Shown here one piece after another: positions 12,101-25,042 of a stretch of DNA of 64,000 bases. The stretch spans positions 1,736,001-1,800,000 of the forward strand of contig NC_056006.1 in NCBI RefSeq assembly GCF_018446385.1, read 5' to 3'. The DNA is from Zingiber officinale (taxonomy: Eukaryota > Streptophyta > Magnoliopsida > Zingiberales > Zingiberaceae). A model generated the notes under the pieces. The model did no database searches, was not told the DNA's origin, and saw nothing but the letters and a program-made list of their open reading frames with translations. Every line of letters begins with the position of its first letter. Within the stretch, counting starts at the first letter, position 1. The translations under genes were made by a program, and so were the position numbers.

Positions 12101-12995
12101 TACGACAAGGACCAAGAGGAGAAATTTGTTTTGGCCTTCCGATGAGCTTGAGTATCCCGTGTTCGCCTCGAACACACAACTCAAGTTCATCAATAATAAC
12201 TCATTCCACTAGAGAGTTATCATTGCACTACCACACCAATCCCAAATAACATTATGGGCTCCTTCTTATCATGAGTGTGTTAGTCTCCATATGTTTAAGA
12301 TAACGAATGTCCACTAATTAAGTAAATTACTGACAACTCACTTAATTAATATCTAAGTCCCAGAGTAGTACCACTCAATCTCATTGTCATGTCGGACTAA
12401 GTCTACCTGCAGGGTTTAACATGACAATCCTTATAAGCTCCTGTTGGGGGCATTCTTAGCCTAGATTACAAGGACACAGTTTCCTTCTATAATAAACAAC
12501 ATACACTATAAGTAATATTATTTCCCAACTTATTGGGCCTCTTGATTTATCAAGTTAAATCTCACCCTTTGATAAGTCAAATGAATGCTAAATATATGTG
12601 CTTATTATTATATTATGATTAAGAGCACACACTTCCATAATAACTAAGGTCTTGTTCTTTTATTAAGTCAGTATAAAAAGAACTTACCTTAAATGGTCCT
12701 ACTCAGTACACTTATAGTGTACTAGTGTAATTTATTAGTAAAGATAAACTAATGCCTAATTACACTACGACTATTCCAATGGTTTGTTCCTTTCCATCTT
12801 AGTTACGAGCTACTATTTATAATTTATAAAGAACCGATAACATGATCTTCTGTGTATGACACCACACACCATGTTATCTACAATATAAATTAATTGAACA
12901 ACTACACTTAGCATATAAATGTAGACATTTGACCAATGTGATTCTTTTATTTCTAAATGTTTACAAAAGCTAGGCTTTTAGTATACACTCTAACA
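9190..12995 (-). mobile_element. Ty1/copia (Tork-type) LTR, carrying a solo LTR
   Basis: The native start is at the right (12995, reverse complement TGTTAGAGTGTATAC) and the native end at the left (9190). Removing the 1236-bp solo LTR and its 5-bp TSD leaves about 2.57 kb. It is the 3' LTR of a minus-strand element: the C-terminal coding sequence of copia pol lies immediately to its right (12996-13355). It contains repeated inverted words, CTTGCTTGG...CCAAGCAAG near 11500 and 11955 and TGGCTTGGTCACCAAGCCA near 12014. The matching 5' LTR was not found to the right, so the element is truncated there. Confidence 0.65.
9954..11189 (+). mobile_element. Solo LTR (copia-like) nested in the Tork LTR
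   Basis: Starts TGTTGGTGCGGG and ends GATCCAACA. Flanked by TACCT (9949-9953) and TACCC (11190-11194), a 4/5 TSD match. Plus orientation: the U5 tail near the right end holds the block 'GGAGTAGGAGTCGCCACAGG...CGAACCAAGTAA' and CACCCCCCTCTAGCG, a layout shared with the other copia-like LTRs here. A TATA-like GTTTATAAGG lies near 10779. Several copies of GGAGGCGCCT occur at about 10580-10770, and a short repeat of 'GTCCTAGGGGGT...AACCCTAGG' lies at about 10085-10200. Confidence 0.75.
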
Positions 12996-13355
12996 ATCTC
13001 CCACTTATAAGACTATGCTGTTATATATCTTGCCATACATCTTATTCCCAAACCTTCAACATGCCCATCAAAAGCTCTTGCCTTAAGGGCCTTAGTGAAA
13101 GGATCTCTCAGGCTATCATCTGATGCAATCTAGGTGGCAACAACTTCTCCTCGTTATACGATGTCTCGTATTGGGTGGTACTTACGCTCTATTGTGTTTA
13201 CTTGCCTTATGGACTTATGGTTCCTTTGAGTTTGCTACTGCACCACTATTATTATAAAAATTGTAATAATTTTGGACAAACCAGAAATCATGTCTAACTC
13301 CATCATGAAGTTTCAAAGCCAAATAACTTCTGTGGCTGCCTCAGAGGCTACCACA
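12996..13355 (-). pseudogene. C-terminal end of Tork-type copia pol (RNase H)
   Basis: On the minus strand this reads as the end of a Ty1/copia polyprotein. 'VASEAATEVIWL' lies near 13350, a block resembling 'NHKSIRQVNTIERKYHPIRD' near 13200, then 'ASDDSLRDPFTKAL' near 13100. Stops are present. The frame is interrupted at 13355 by the Del-type element and resumes at 38953 with 'DSTIEAEY', so the joined reading is EAEY/VVASEAA. This shows the copia element was there first. Confidence 0.85.
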
Positions 13356-16269
13356 TATAACGACCACCCTTCTTACTACTACTACTACTCTCTAAGGGTG
13401 ACCGTTACTTAACTACTAACTCTACTTAACCGGTGCGATCGAAACCACGAGGAATCCCTACCGAAAAATTTTGGCAGAATCTCCCCTGTACCGGTGACCA
13501 TAAACATCAATACATACACAGTATACACAGCCATAGGCGGCTGGAACATATATCAAACACCCACGCAGTTTAATAAGTGACAAAAACTATAATATCTACC
13601 TATTACATAGAAACTCATCACAACATGCAAACTAAAACACGAACAAACTCAATAGAAACATAGAATACAAAATACAGTCTCAATGACATCAACCATGAAG
13701 TACAACTCAATTACTTCTTATCTACTAGACACGAAAACTCAAAACTTCCCAGTTCTCTCCCACAGTCCTGGCATCACACACCATCCGCACCACCTTGTCG
13801 TCTTCCTTACTAAATCTTTTCCTTTCCTTTATCTGCAGTAAGAGGAAGTGCAATCTATAAGCAAAATTTGCTTAGTAAGCGCTATCTAACTCACAAAAAC
13901 ACGAATATGCAGGTATACAGAAAGAACTAGAAACTATATGCTCTAAAAGAAAGTAAAGCATAAACATAACTACTCATGTCAAACTAATAGCAAAGAAAAG
14001 CTAAGGAATCTACTCATGTAATTCTAATAGCTAATCATGCTACACAAGGATAAAACTGCATGCTGGAAGATAAAGCTAATCATGCTAAATATCAAATTAG
14101 GAAACAAACAAAACTAATACTGCATGCTAGAATTCAAAAGAACTAAACTTACTGATTCTAAGCATATGTGAAACTTGTTTCATTTGTTCCAAATCTTATA
14201 CTTTATTACTTCAAAATAATAATAAAGTTCTTCTTGGTTAAAAACTTATATTTTAATACTTAAAAATAATAATCAACTTCTTTCTTGGGCCCAGGCTTAG
14301 TACCAATGTGCGCTCCCTAATAGGGACTGTGGTAGCTAATCATCAGTCCTACGAGGGCAAAGACCTTATTCTTACCAGGGCCAAGACCTTGGAATTGGGC
14401 ACCTGGATTTGTTTAACGACAACCTTGGAAGTCGGGTACTAGCCTTTTCAAAGTAAAATATCTTAATTACTTTCTTTAAATGTCTTGACATTTTAACAAG
14501 CACCTTGTGTGCCAAAATCCCTAAGTCTTGACTTTGGGATCTACTTAAGGCCTTGGCCCTTTTTCTTTCTTTTCTTTATCTTTCTTATACTTGTTATCTT
14601 TTAATATTCTTATAATAAAATGCCTTGGCATTCCCTCTAGCACTTGGTGTGCTGCAGATTCTAATTCCAGAATTCAGAATCCCATAGAACCCTTAATCTT
14701 GTTTTCCTTACAGCACACATTATAGCAAGGAAAGTCTAAACTAAATGCTATATATGTATATATATGTATATGCTAAAATCTATTCTTGCCCATCTTAAAG
14801 CAAAGGGAAAACAAAATTAACATACTACACTTATAAAAATCTGCACTTAAGCTCAATAAAAATGCTTAATAAAATTCCGCATTTTAACTTAATAAAATCT
14901 GCATGTCATACTAAACTGAAGTGCCTATAAATAACATGGTACAACACTTAAAACCTCATACCAAAACTGAAAATACATATAACAGAACTTAAACTAAATG
15001 TTAAAAGAAAATCTGAAACTGTACAGCAAGCTCTAACTCAAGCTAAAGCCTGCTGGGATCTTCTCTTCAAACCTATGTGAAACTTGTTTTGTTTCATCAT
15101 ATACAAAAACAAGAACTTAATGGATCTATACTATCAGCTTACTAAGAAAGAAGTTCTGGACTGCATATTATAAGAAAACTGTGCATGCTTAACAGACCAG
15201 CAAGGAAATAAATAACAAGGTCTAAACTGAAATACAATGTTACATGTATCATATAGAAACTAATTCTCTTAACAGGCTTTATAGACAAGGAAATTTAGTT
15301 AAATACCTGGAATGATTTTCTAAACATATAGCCTTAGTTCTGCAAGTTGTAGGACAAATACAGGCATGAAGGCATGAAGATCATACCCACATGTGGGAGA
15401 GACAAACAAAACTCCTAACTCGAGGGATACCATGGTTTCCGAACTATTCACCAAATTTAATTAACATTTGAATCTGTTCATATCCTTAGTCTATCTTCCA
15501 CACAACAACCAATAGCTCTACAAGTTATACAATTGTGAAATTGCAATTGCTAAACAGTTCGAAATCCGAAATGCTAAAAATTCAGAATCTGCACTATGAC
15601 TTTTAAAGCAAATCTATGTAATCTTATTCAAAGCTTACCCCTTCACAGAGATCTCCAAAGCAACTAAAAGAAAAAGCAAATCAAAGCTCGAAGCAAATTC
15701 TGTACAGCCTATTCCAGAATCTAAATTCCGAATTTCAATTCACAAAATCCGAAACTAACAATCATAAGCTGAACAACCAAAACAAGCCCTATTTCCTTTC
15801 TTTGATGTACACGGCAACAAGCCCTAAAACCCAAAAACTTCACAACATACTCAAAAACACAAGGAAACTCCAAATTACATTCGGAACTACTCTTACCGAA
15901 GATGAGAAGCAACTTACATCGCTGTTCTTAGACTTACAACCGAGAAGGGAGAGATCTAGGGTTCGGAGGGGCTTGATCTTCCCGGCCTCTTCCTCGTCTC
16001 TACCAGCTCTCCTCGACGAGAGGATCGAAATCACCAAGGTTCACCGGAATGAAGCCTTCGCCGACCACCGGAGGGAGGAAAACCCTAGCTCGGCTTCGTC
16101 TTCGCCCGAGAGCGAGCCGTCGCGCGCCGTTGCGAGCGTGAGAGGAGAAGAGAGGTTCGGGTGAGAAAAGTTTAGGGTTTGGGAAAAAAACTTAAACCTT
16201 TTCTTATAACTAAGATTTTTATTAATTACTATACCTTAAATATTATTCACTCTTTCCTTAATTAACCAA

Positions 16270-16336
16270 GCCCGCTGGCACAGTTGGTTGGCTGCGTTCT
16301 GCTTAAAACGCGACTCGCGGGTTCGAATCTCGGCTG
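16270..16336 (+). promoter_or_regulatory. tRNA-like pol III module 1 in 3' LTR
   Basis: An A-box-like TGGCACAGTTGG (16276-16287) and a B-box-like GGTTCGAATCT (16320-16330) are spaced as in a tRNA. A hairpin GCGTT...AACGC lies where an anticodon arm would be, and GCCCGCT at the 5' edge resembles a tRNA-Lys acceptor strand. Pairing is incomplete, so this is called a tRNA-derived module, not a tRNA gene. It is antisense to the retroelement. Confidence 0.6.
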
Positions 16337-16412
16337 CAACCCTTCTTATTCCAATTTATTTCCGATTTCTTAACTACTGCTTAAATATATTTCACTTCCT
16401 AACTTACCAGCA

Positions 16413-16482
16413 ACGACCGCCAGCACACTTGGTGGGCCGGGTTTTGACTAAGTCAAAGGTCGCTGGTTCAAACCTCGGCTTG
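16413..16482 (+). promoter_or_regulatory. tRNA-like pol III module 2 in 3' LTR
   Basis: A second copy of the arrangement about 140 bp downstream: A-box-like CAGCACACTTGG (16421-16432) and B-box-like GGTTCAAACCT (16465-16475). Between them TTTGACTAAGTCAAA forms a perfect 6-bp stem. Conserved in the other LTR at 38711-38784. Confidence 0.55.
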
Positions 16483-16687
16483 GATATTTTTTTGTCAAAA
16501 CTTCTTTCGTTTAGTAAAAATAACAAACGACCTCCAAAAATTACATAAAAATACTCTAAAAATTTCTAAAAATCTCTAGAATATTTTTAAAGCATTTCCA
16601 AATATTTTTAAGGACATTTAGAACTCGAAATGAGGAAATTCGGGTTGTTACAATTCCTCATACCTTATAAAAAGTTCGTCCTCGAAC

Positions 16688-17903
16688 TTAGAATAGTTCT
16701 GGATATTTCTGTCTCATACTGTCCTCACACTCCCAAGTGACTTCCTTGTGTTTCTGGTTCTGCCAGATGACCTTCACTAGTGGTACTTCTTTATTTCTTA
16801 GTCTCTTGACTGCTCTGTCCACTATCTGTGTAGGTCTGCTCTCATAGCTAAGATCCTCTTGAATATGCACTGACTGAGGCTCAATCACTTGGCTAGGGTC
16901 ATGGAGACACTTCTTTAACATGGAGACGTGAAATACATCATGTATTGCTGACATGTCTTGTGGTAAGTCCAGCTTGTAAGCTACTTTCCCAATCCTTTCT
17001 GTGATCAGGCAAGGTCCTACATAACGAGGACTTAATTTGCCCTTCTTTCCAAATCTCATCACTCCCTTCATAGGAGCAACCTTGAGAAAGACTGAATCCC
17101 CTACTTGGAATTCAAGTTGCCTACGACGTGTGTTAGCATAACTCTTCTGTCTACTCTGGGCAGTCTCAATCCTCTATCTGGTCTTCTGGATAGCCTGAGT
17201 AGTTTCTTCTATCATCTCAGTCTAAATGTCCAGCTCTACTTCCATCTCTCTTCTTTCACCTGCTTCTTGCCAGCAATTGGGTGATCTGCACTTCCTACCA
17301 TACAACGCCCCATAAGGTGCCATCTAGATGGTGGCCTGATAGCTGTTGTTGTAGGCAAACTCAGCTAAGTATAGATACTTGCACCAACTTCCCTTGAAAT
17401 CTAGTGCACAAGCTCTGAGCATATCTTCTAGAATCTGATTTACTCGCTCTATCTGTCCATCAGTCTGAGGATGGAAGGCTGTGCTGAACTTGAGTTTGGT
17501 GCCTAGTGCATTCTGAACACACTCCCAAAAGTGTGAGGTAAAGCGTCCATCTCTATCAGAAACAATAGATTTAGGAACTCCGTGAAGTCTGATCACCTCC
17601 TTAACATATAGCTGTGCCAGCTGCTATATAGAGTGGGACACCTTGATACTAGAAAATGGGCAGACTTGGTCAATCTGTCCATTATCACCCATATCGCATC
17701 ATATCCATTTGTGGTTCTTGGGAAACCTGTTATGAAGTCCATGGATATGTCTTCCCACTTCCACTCTGGTATTGGAAGAGGCTGTAGAACTCCTCCTGGT
17801 CTCTGGTGCTCTGCTTTGACTCTCTAACATGTAAGGCAGGTACTGACATATTTAGCTACATCTCTTTTGAGTCCTGACCACCAGAACCTCTGTTTCACGT
17901 CTT
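16688..17903 (-). pseudogene. Del-type integrase with chromodomain (C-terminal half of pol)
   Basis: Minus strand. From right to left: the end of the integrase zinc-binding part ('QRFWWSGLKRDVAKYV', 'TCLTC', near 17900-17830), a catalytic-core segment at 17596-17324 with 'VSDRDGRFTSHFWE', 'FSTAFHPQTDGQIERVNQIL' and 'WCKYLYLAEFAYNNS', then the C-terminal domain and chromodomain-like tail at 17071-16688 ('GPCLITERIGKVAYKLDLP', 'VFHVSMLKKC', 'RNKEVPLVKVIWQN', ending 'RQKYPELF'). Integrase joins element cDNA to host chromatin, and the chromodomain biases target choice. Stops at several places (for example between 'TCLTC' and 'RVKAEH') show it is inactive. The N-terminal part is cut at 17903 by the inverted-dimer element and resumes at 28869 as '...HPGSTKMY'-type sequence. 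Confidence 0.88.
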
Positions 17904-17908
17904 GGTAC

Positions 17909-19056
17909 TGTTAGGACCGATGTGCCCGCTAGAGGGGGGGTGAATAGCGTCTCACACAAAACGATCGCTTCCTACGTATTCGTTAGTGCACAGCGGAAAA
18001 CAAAGAATACAACCATGAATACAAATATGAAAGCTAAATACAAAGGAAGAGATGCAAACCACTAACACATTCCTTAACGTGGTTCGGAGATAACTTGCTC
18101 CTACTCCACGGCGTGTCCGTAAGGTGGACGATCCCTCAATCCGTCGGTGGATTAGTCCCCGGAAAACCTCCGGCTAGCTCAAGCTCCATGTCGGTGGAGA
18201 AACCTCGCCACAAATACTTGAATACAAGCACACGCGATCACACGAAGGCTTGGGAGACTCTAATAGGCTTTAACCAAGTCTATTTCGTCAACTATAACCA
18301 AGCTCCCAAGCTTTGGTTATATAGGCCGCGGGTTCAAAACCCCGCCTACCAGTCGACTGCCAAAACATGCAGTCGACTGCTCTCTGTGGAAATTCGACCA
18401 TTACATCCCAACGGTTCGATACCAGTCGACTGCTAGTTCTAGCAGTCGACTGGTGCAGTCAACTGCTAAAACATACAGTCGACTGATCCACACTGACCGA
18501 ACGAACAGAACCATTCTGTTCGCGCCCAGTCGACTGCGCAGTCGACTGCACCAGTCGACTGATGAAACCACCAGTTGACTGCTACAGTAACGCTACAGTG
18601 ATGCTACAGTACTGCTATAGTAAACCCTAATTCTAGGATTTTATCCCGAGTACATTCGCTCAACACTCGTCCTCGTCCGACCAACCTAGACCTAGCCTTC
18701 TAGCCTCCTTCATCAGCCTTGCGTCCCTCGGATGTCTCCTCATCCTTCATGTCTTGCCTTCTGGAGCTTCTATCGGCCTTGTCATTGTTGTCGGGTCTTC
18801 CTTTGCCAAGAGGTCGCGTCTCCGGGACTTCATTCATTGTCAAGTCACACTTGGACTTACGTTGCCAAAACTACATGCTTGGACTTACACCGCCAAGACT
18901 CATCCTTGGACTTTTCTCCTTTGCCAATATCACACTTGGACTTTCCTTGTTGTACCTGTATCCTGCACACTCACAATGCATATTAAATATAATAATAATC
19001 CTAACTTAAACCTTTGCCCAAACATCAAAACTTAAAGTACCCAGATTGCTCCAACA
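17909..19056 (-). repeat. LTR1 of inverted dimer (minus orientation)
   Basis: 1148 bp, beginning TGTTAGGACC and ending GCTCCAACA. It carries the U5-type block reversed (GGTTCGGAGATAACTTGCTC, 18082 onward) and a cluster of CAGTCGACTG-type palindromes at 18350-18580. Short repeats of 'CTTGGACTTAC...GCCAA' lie at 18845-18945. It is followed by ATCTCCCCCTTTTT, a reversed polypurine tract. Confidence 0.85.
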
Positions 19057-20124
19057 ATCTCCCCCTTTTTGATGTTTGGCACCCCGTTTAAGTTAGAGAA
19101 ACAATATAGCAATAATAATGCAAATAAATATACAATCTGCACATGTATAAATCATGGAACCTAATCCTAGGCTCCCCCTTCACCTAAGCTCCCCCTTGAG
19201 CTAGGATTTCTTGTAAAGATAAACTTCTCCCCCTTTGCTAATAAATGAGCAATCGCTCCCCCTTCACCTAAACTCCCCCTTGAGCTAGGATTTCTTGCAA
19301 AGGTATGTAGGTTTTCCACTTAAACCTAAATTTCTCCCCTTTTGTCATACATCAAAAAGAACTCCAACAATATCCCAATTATCAGACTCTTTGACCTTTA
19401 ATGACCATAGACATCATGTATTAATCCCCATAAGATTACATACATGTTCACCATTCTTTTGGTCATTTTCTAATGCTGAAAAACATTTTCAAACCGTATC
19501 AGTCGACTGCTATAAGTACCAGTCGACTGACATCATTAAAACGAGCTTACAGAGATTCTGTGTTCATGAACAGTGCTACCAGTCGACTGGTAAAACCATC
19601 AGTCGACTGGCCTCGTCAAAATGAGATTACAGAGGTCCTCTGTGCTGAAAATTACTGTTACCAGTCGACTGGTAACTGTACCAGTCGACTGGTACTCTTT
19701 TTGGGCAAAAATCAGCCTTTTTTACCCACTTTCAGAAATGTGCCAAAAATTCCACAGACCTCCAAAAAATCTCAAATTTTGTGGAGAGGTCTATTTTATC
19801 CATGTCTACTTGGAAAAAATATATATATAAATATATTTATCACAGATCCCAAGATTGACACAAAACACAAAACTAGCTAAAAAGTTCAATTGAACCTTGA
19901 CCTAAAGTCCTGGTTTTGGCTTCCTCTTGATGTATTTGCCCATACTAACCCACAATGCATCCCTAGCATTGGTTTATATGGCATATATATATCCAAAATC
20001 AATTATCATGCTATAAGACCCCAATGTCATATTTCCAAGCATGAAACACAATCCAATTGTGTTAAATCCCTAGGTTTGAGACTCAAGTCCGTCTCCAAAC
20101 CATTTGACACAACCCATGACTTCT

Positions 20125-23100
20125 CTAGACTCCCAAGTAAAACTCACTTGAGACCCATTGTCCATGGGTCCCAAATTGACTCTTAGAGCTCCCCCTAGAG
20201 CTCTTAGCCTTTGCCACCTCCCTAGGTGACTCATCCACAATGGCTAGGCCACATTGGTGCACCTCAGGTGACACTTGGCCTACAAAACTCACCTTCTTAA
20301 CCTTAGATACCTTGTCTTTGGTTAATTTCTTCTTGTCATTAATCTTGGACATCTTATCCTTGCTATAATTATATGCTACCCTAGCATATTCCTTCTTATT
20401 AGCCTTGGATGACTCTCCCTTGTTCTTGGTAACACTTCCCATACCAATATCATGTGCTACCTTAACACTTGACCTCCTTTTGGTCTTTGAAAAGATTTTT
20501 ATGTTTTCAAAGAGTAACTCCTCCTAAAAACATGGTCAAACTTCTATCATTGCACCAACAATGACTTGGGGTTCCTAAATAATTAGGAAAACCAAAACTT
20601 AAAGTTTTGAGGTTCAAAATTCAATAATGAAACTAAACCTCAACCGAAACTTCACTTCGGTTTTTCTTAATCAAATCATACTTGTTTTCATCATGAAAAT
20701 TCATGTAGACATTATTTAGGATATACTTTATCAAGGAAAAATAATTTTCTATGAAAATACTTCATATTTTCAAAGATTGACACAAATTTGAAAACTCTTG
20801 AAAACTTCAATGTTTTCTCCTAGTTTGTGTCTAACTTTCCAATGATGATTACTATCAAAAGATAGTCTTCACCAATGTTTTTCAAAAGTATTTTGAAATT
20901 ATTTTCAAAACCAATATCCAACCACGTTCTTTGGGCTCAATGTACATGACTTGTACATTAGCTTTCCCAATGATTGGAAGACACGTAACTATGTGTTTTG
21001 ATGAACTTAAAACTCAACAAGATGCACTAGATCAACATCTTGAGTTTAGTTCACCATCTTAACATCTCACTTGTATCTAACGTGTATTAAAACACATACA
21101 AGTCACCTTATAGTTCTTTGTGAGATGTATATTTGGTCTTGCCCGAAACTAAGGGATCATACATCTCTATCTAGGCATTGTAAAAATCATGATCATCCAT
21201 CTAGGATGTCACTTGATATGATCCCTCTTGTTGGGACACTTCCATACATAATAAATGTCTTTTGTCCTTAATTATAAGGAAATTAATATACTGCATGATG
21301 ATTAATGACATACATCAAAATAAGTAATTTTCAAAACGAAAAGCAAGCTATAGCTACATGATGTATGTATGACATGACATGGTATTTTTATATTTTTCAT
21401 AATAAAATATGAATGCTAAATATAAATATGATGTCATGACATATGATGCGCAAACAAAACATGGCAAGTTAGCATAAATAAAATTTACCTAGATTACTTA
21501 TCTAAGTATTTTTAACCCTAGCTAACTCAAAATTTAACCCTGGATTGCCCAATTTCATCAAGAAAATGTCAAACCCCAACTTGACATTTCTTTAATTTCT
21601 TTCTAAATTTGTACCATTTTAAATTATACAAATTCCTCAAAGTATGGCACATTTTACTCTTTCCAAGAGTAAATGAAATCAAATTAAAACTTAGATTTGT
21701 CTTTTACCTTTTAAGAAAATGTCAAAACCCCAACTTGGTATTTCTTATCCTTTTCTAAATGTATCAATTTAAATTAAGTTCAAAACCTCAAAGTTTGACA
21801 CATTTCACTTTTCCAAAGAGTAAACATCTTACATTATGACCTAGATTTTTCTTTAATTACTCTAAGAAGATACCAAAATCCCAATTTGGTATTTCTTATG
21901 TTTTTCCACATGTTACTCTTTCCAAGAGTGACAATTTGGATTAAGGTTTACATTTCCCTTAATTTCATAAGAAAATGTCGAATTCCAAATTTGGCATTAC
22001 TTTTGCTTCTCTCTAGTGTGTCAATTTAAATTAGATTTAACTCCTCAAATTTTGACACATTTTGCTCTTCAAGGATTTAATCACATTTGATTAAAGCATG
22101 AGTTTTCTCTTAATTCCTTAAGAAAGTATCAAAATTCTAACTTGATTTTCCTTATACTTTTCTTAAGTGTGCCAAGTTAGATTAAATTCAACTCTTCAAC
22201 TTTTGGCACATATATTACTCTTTCAAAGAGTAACCCTACAATCCTTTTCATTTTCGAAGGTTAACAATAACCTTGAAAATGCTCTCAAGTATCAACTTTA
22301 ACAAGGTTAGGTTAACTGCCTTTCCGATTTGAGTTGACACTCTCTAAACCCATCTAAGGTGTAGAGAATATGCTCCTAGGAACCCAAAACCTATTGGTGC
22401 TCCTTGGATGCTCTAGGCACTCACTAGGGATGACTTCCCTAGATACCTTCCTAAGGACCTTTCTAGGCTTCTTAGAAGCCTTGGTCACTTCTACTAGGTC
22501 ACTTCTAGGAATAACTTCCCTTGTAACCTTCTTTGCGACCTTGTTAGACTTCTTAGAAGTGTTAGTCACATTGGTCTTGCCAATAGTACTTTTAGGGATT
22601 CCTTCCCTAGTATCTTTGACTTGACCTCTAAACCTAAGGTTGGTCCCATAACTATATGGAACCCTATGAAAGGAAGTCACATCCTTCTTGGCTTTAGGTT
22701 TGTATCCCAAACCTATATAGGCATTGGATGACTCTTGTTAGCTTTTCCTAGGTTATGCTCATTTTGACCCCTAAGAATATTTTCCATTCTTTCTAGGGTT
22801 CTTTCTAAATTATCAAGTCTTGACCTCAAGACTTGGTTTTCCGTCATTGAATCCATAGACTTGGATTTTTCTTGACCCCTATGAGCATTTCTATATCTAG
22901 GCATATATCTATAATCCTTAGAGTTATTGCCTAAATTGTTATTTACCTCCTAGCCTTAGGTGTGATAAATCTAGCACGAGGAGGAATATATTTATCCTTA
23001 GATTTATCATGCATTCTATTTTCATGATAAATAGCATTATAATGATTTAAATTTGAACTAGCATTCAAGTTAGGGTTTACCTCCCTTACCCTTGAAGCTC

Positions 23101-23950
23101 TCTTCTTTTCCCACTTCTTCAAGTGCACCAATTTCTTGAGCTCTCCTCTCCTTGGGCACTTTGTGTGTTAGTGCCCCCACTCACCACATGTAAAGCACCT
23201 AATGTGCTTCTTCTCCTCCTTCTTCTTCTTCCTACAACTCACATTAGTTTCTAAATTAACTTTAGTGAGTTTAGAGTTTACCTTCTTTACCTTCTTGAGT
23301 GAAGGACACCTACTCTTGTAGTGCCCCATCTTACCACACTCAAAGCATTTGATGTGGTCCTTTGTGCTCTTCTTGGTAGTTGAGGTGGAGGGTTGAGCTT
23401 CCAAGATCTCCTCTTCCTTGGATTGCTCTTCTTCCTTTTCACTTGAAGATGTGGATGGTTCCACTTCTTCCTCCCTTGATGATGTGGATGATACCTTCTC
23501 ATCTTCCTTCTCCTCCTCGGATGTTGAGCTCGTGTCAACATTCGATTGGTCCTTCTCTTCTTGGACCAATGAACCCTTCTCCTTGGGCTCTTCCATTCCT
23601 TGGATTTTTGTAGGGTCTTCATGATAGGCAATGATCTTTTTCCAAAGATCACTTGCATTTGTGGTTTCACCTACACTCAACAAAATATTAGAAGGTAGTA
23701 AACTATGTAAAATTCTCGTTACCTCCTTGTCCACCTCTGATTGCTCCCGTTGCTCTTCGGTCCAATGCCGAGGTCGGAGGCGTTTACCCTTCTTGTCCGC
23801 AGGAGCTTCAAATGGGTCACTCAAGACAACCCATTGGTTCCAATCCATTTGGAACCATGTCTCCAACTGCTTCCTCCAATAATTAAAGTCTTCTTTGTCG
23901 TACGGAGGTGGAATTCGGATATCCCATCTGAGCGGTCCTTCGGACTCCAT
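20125..23950 (-). pseudogene. Gag of the minus half (copia-like), broken
   Basis: The start codon at 23950 gives 'MESEGPLRWDIRIPPP', matching the plus-half Gag. The block 23950-23168 holds the UBN2-like N-terminus, an acidic Ser/Glu-rich linker, and zinc knuckle 'CFECGKMGHYKSRCP' (near 23340-23300). The second knuckle 'CFTCGEWGH' runs into a stop. Further conserved pieces lie at 22904-22713 (coiled coil 'LRSRLDNLERTLERM'), 22710-22354 and 20442-20125 ('KKLTKDKVSKVKKVSFVGQV', 'CGLAIVDESPREVAKAKSS'). About 1.9 kb of AT-rich non-coding DNA (20450-22340) separates the last two. That stretch contains repeated 'gaaaatgtcaaaaccccaacttg' phrases at roughly 130-200-bp spacing. Not translatable as one protein. 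Confidence 0.75.
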
Positions 23951-23961
23951 CTTCTTCTTCC

Positions 23962-24977
23962 TCCGTGCGACCATGTGTTTTGGTGTTTGGGCAAAGGGTC
24001 TAAGTTAGGTTCACCCTTGTATTTGATATGTGTACTTGAGTTGTGCAGGACTGCAGGATACACATTTGACTCAGGTTGATGGCTTCGGGTCCAGTGAAGG
24101 ATGGAGCATCCGAGGGACCGTGGACAAGGCAGCGAGGACAAGGGCCGAGGGAAGCGACTTCGAGGCATACGCGAAGGATGACATTGGGGACGAGCCGCGG
24201 GCTTGAATGCATCCTAGGGACGAGAGCCAAAGGAAGTAAGCTTGAAGGCAAGAGGTCAAGGCTGCAAAGAAACACCAAGTGAGTCATAAGGGTGAGGGTA
24301 CGAGTGCATGAGAGATTGTACTCGGAGTAAAATCTTAGTTTTAGGGTTTTACTGTAGCGCTACTGTAGCAGTACTGTAGCAGTCGACTGCATGTTTTAGC
24401 AGTCGACTGGGGCAGTCGACTGGCAGCGAACAGAATGTCCCTGTTCGCTCGGTTAGTGTGGAATCGACCCGTTGGTATGTAACGGTTGAATTTCCACAGA
24501 GGGCAGTCGACTGCATGTTTTGACAGTCGACTGGTAGTCGAGGTTTTCAACCTGCGGCCTATATAACCAAGGCTTGGGAGCTTGGTTATCCCCGATAAAA
24601 TAGAGGTGGTTAATCTCTATTAGTAGTCTACTTGTTCCCTAGCTTGTAAAAAGTCCTTGGTGAGAGTTGTGGTGAGGTTTATCCACCCACAAGGAGCTAC
24701 GTGAGCTAGCCGGAGTCTTCCGGGGAGTAATCCATCGACGGATATGGATCGTCCACCTTACGGACAGCCGTGGAGTAGGAGCTTTATCTCCGAACCACGT
24801 AAATCGGCGTGTGTTGGTTTGCTTGCTCTTTCTTGTTCTTTGTATTTGTATTTAGCTTTCGTATTTGTGTTTGTATTATTTGTATTCCGCTGCGCAACTA
24901 ACAAATACGTAGAAAGCGATTGATTTGGGGGCGCCGTCTATCCAACCCCCCTTCAAGCCGGCCACTGATCCCCAACA
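23962..24977 (+). repeat. LTR2 of inverted dimer (central, plus orientation)
   Basis: Near-identical to LTR3 but lacking its first roughly 20 bp: it begins at TCCGTGCGACC, fused directly to the 5' untranslated sequence of the minus-half gag. It ends ATCCCCAACA next to the primer site. Contains CAGTCGACTG copies at 24380-24535, a TATA-like CCTATATAACC near 24554, and short GCTACTGTAGCAGTACTGTAG repeats near 24355. Confidence 0.85.
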
Positions 24978-25042
24978 AGTGGTATCAGAGCGAGGTGAGC
25001 TCTTGTTGGACTAATCGCCAAGAGAGCGGCTAGAGGAAGAAG

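Larger units (their letters stand above)
13356..16652 (-). repeat. Del-type 3' LTR
   Basis: 3297 bp. The left end TATAACGACC is a drifted TGTAACGACC and the right end is GGGTTGTTACA. It matches 35664-38952 throughout, with scattered substitutions and small indels. It contains a (TAC)n tract near 13377, T-rich 'cttgg' blocks at 14280-14660, and two tRNA-like modules at the native U3 end. The frame at 15802-16164 is conserved in the other LTR only because the LTRs are copies. Confidence 0.9.

Noticed and set aside
15802..16164. 120-codon plus-strand frame, conserved at 38103-38465
   Set aside because: Both lie at the same place in the two Del LTRs. The conservation is that of LTR copies, and the frame is antisense to the element with no domain.
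16270..16336. Candidate functional tRNA gene
   Set aside because: A- and B-box are good but acceptor and T-stem pairing are incomplete and the anticodon loop has the wrong size. It also occurs identically placed in both LTRs.
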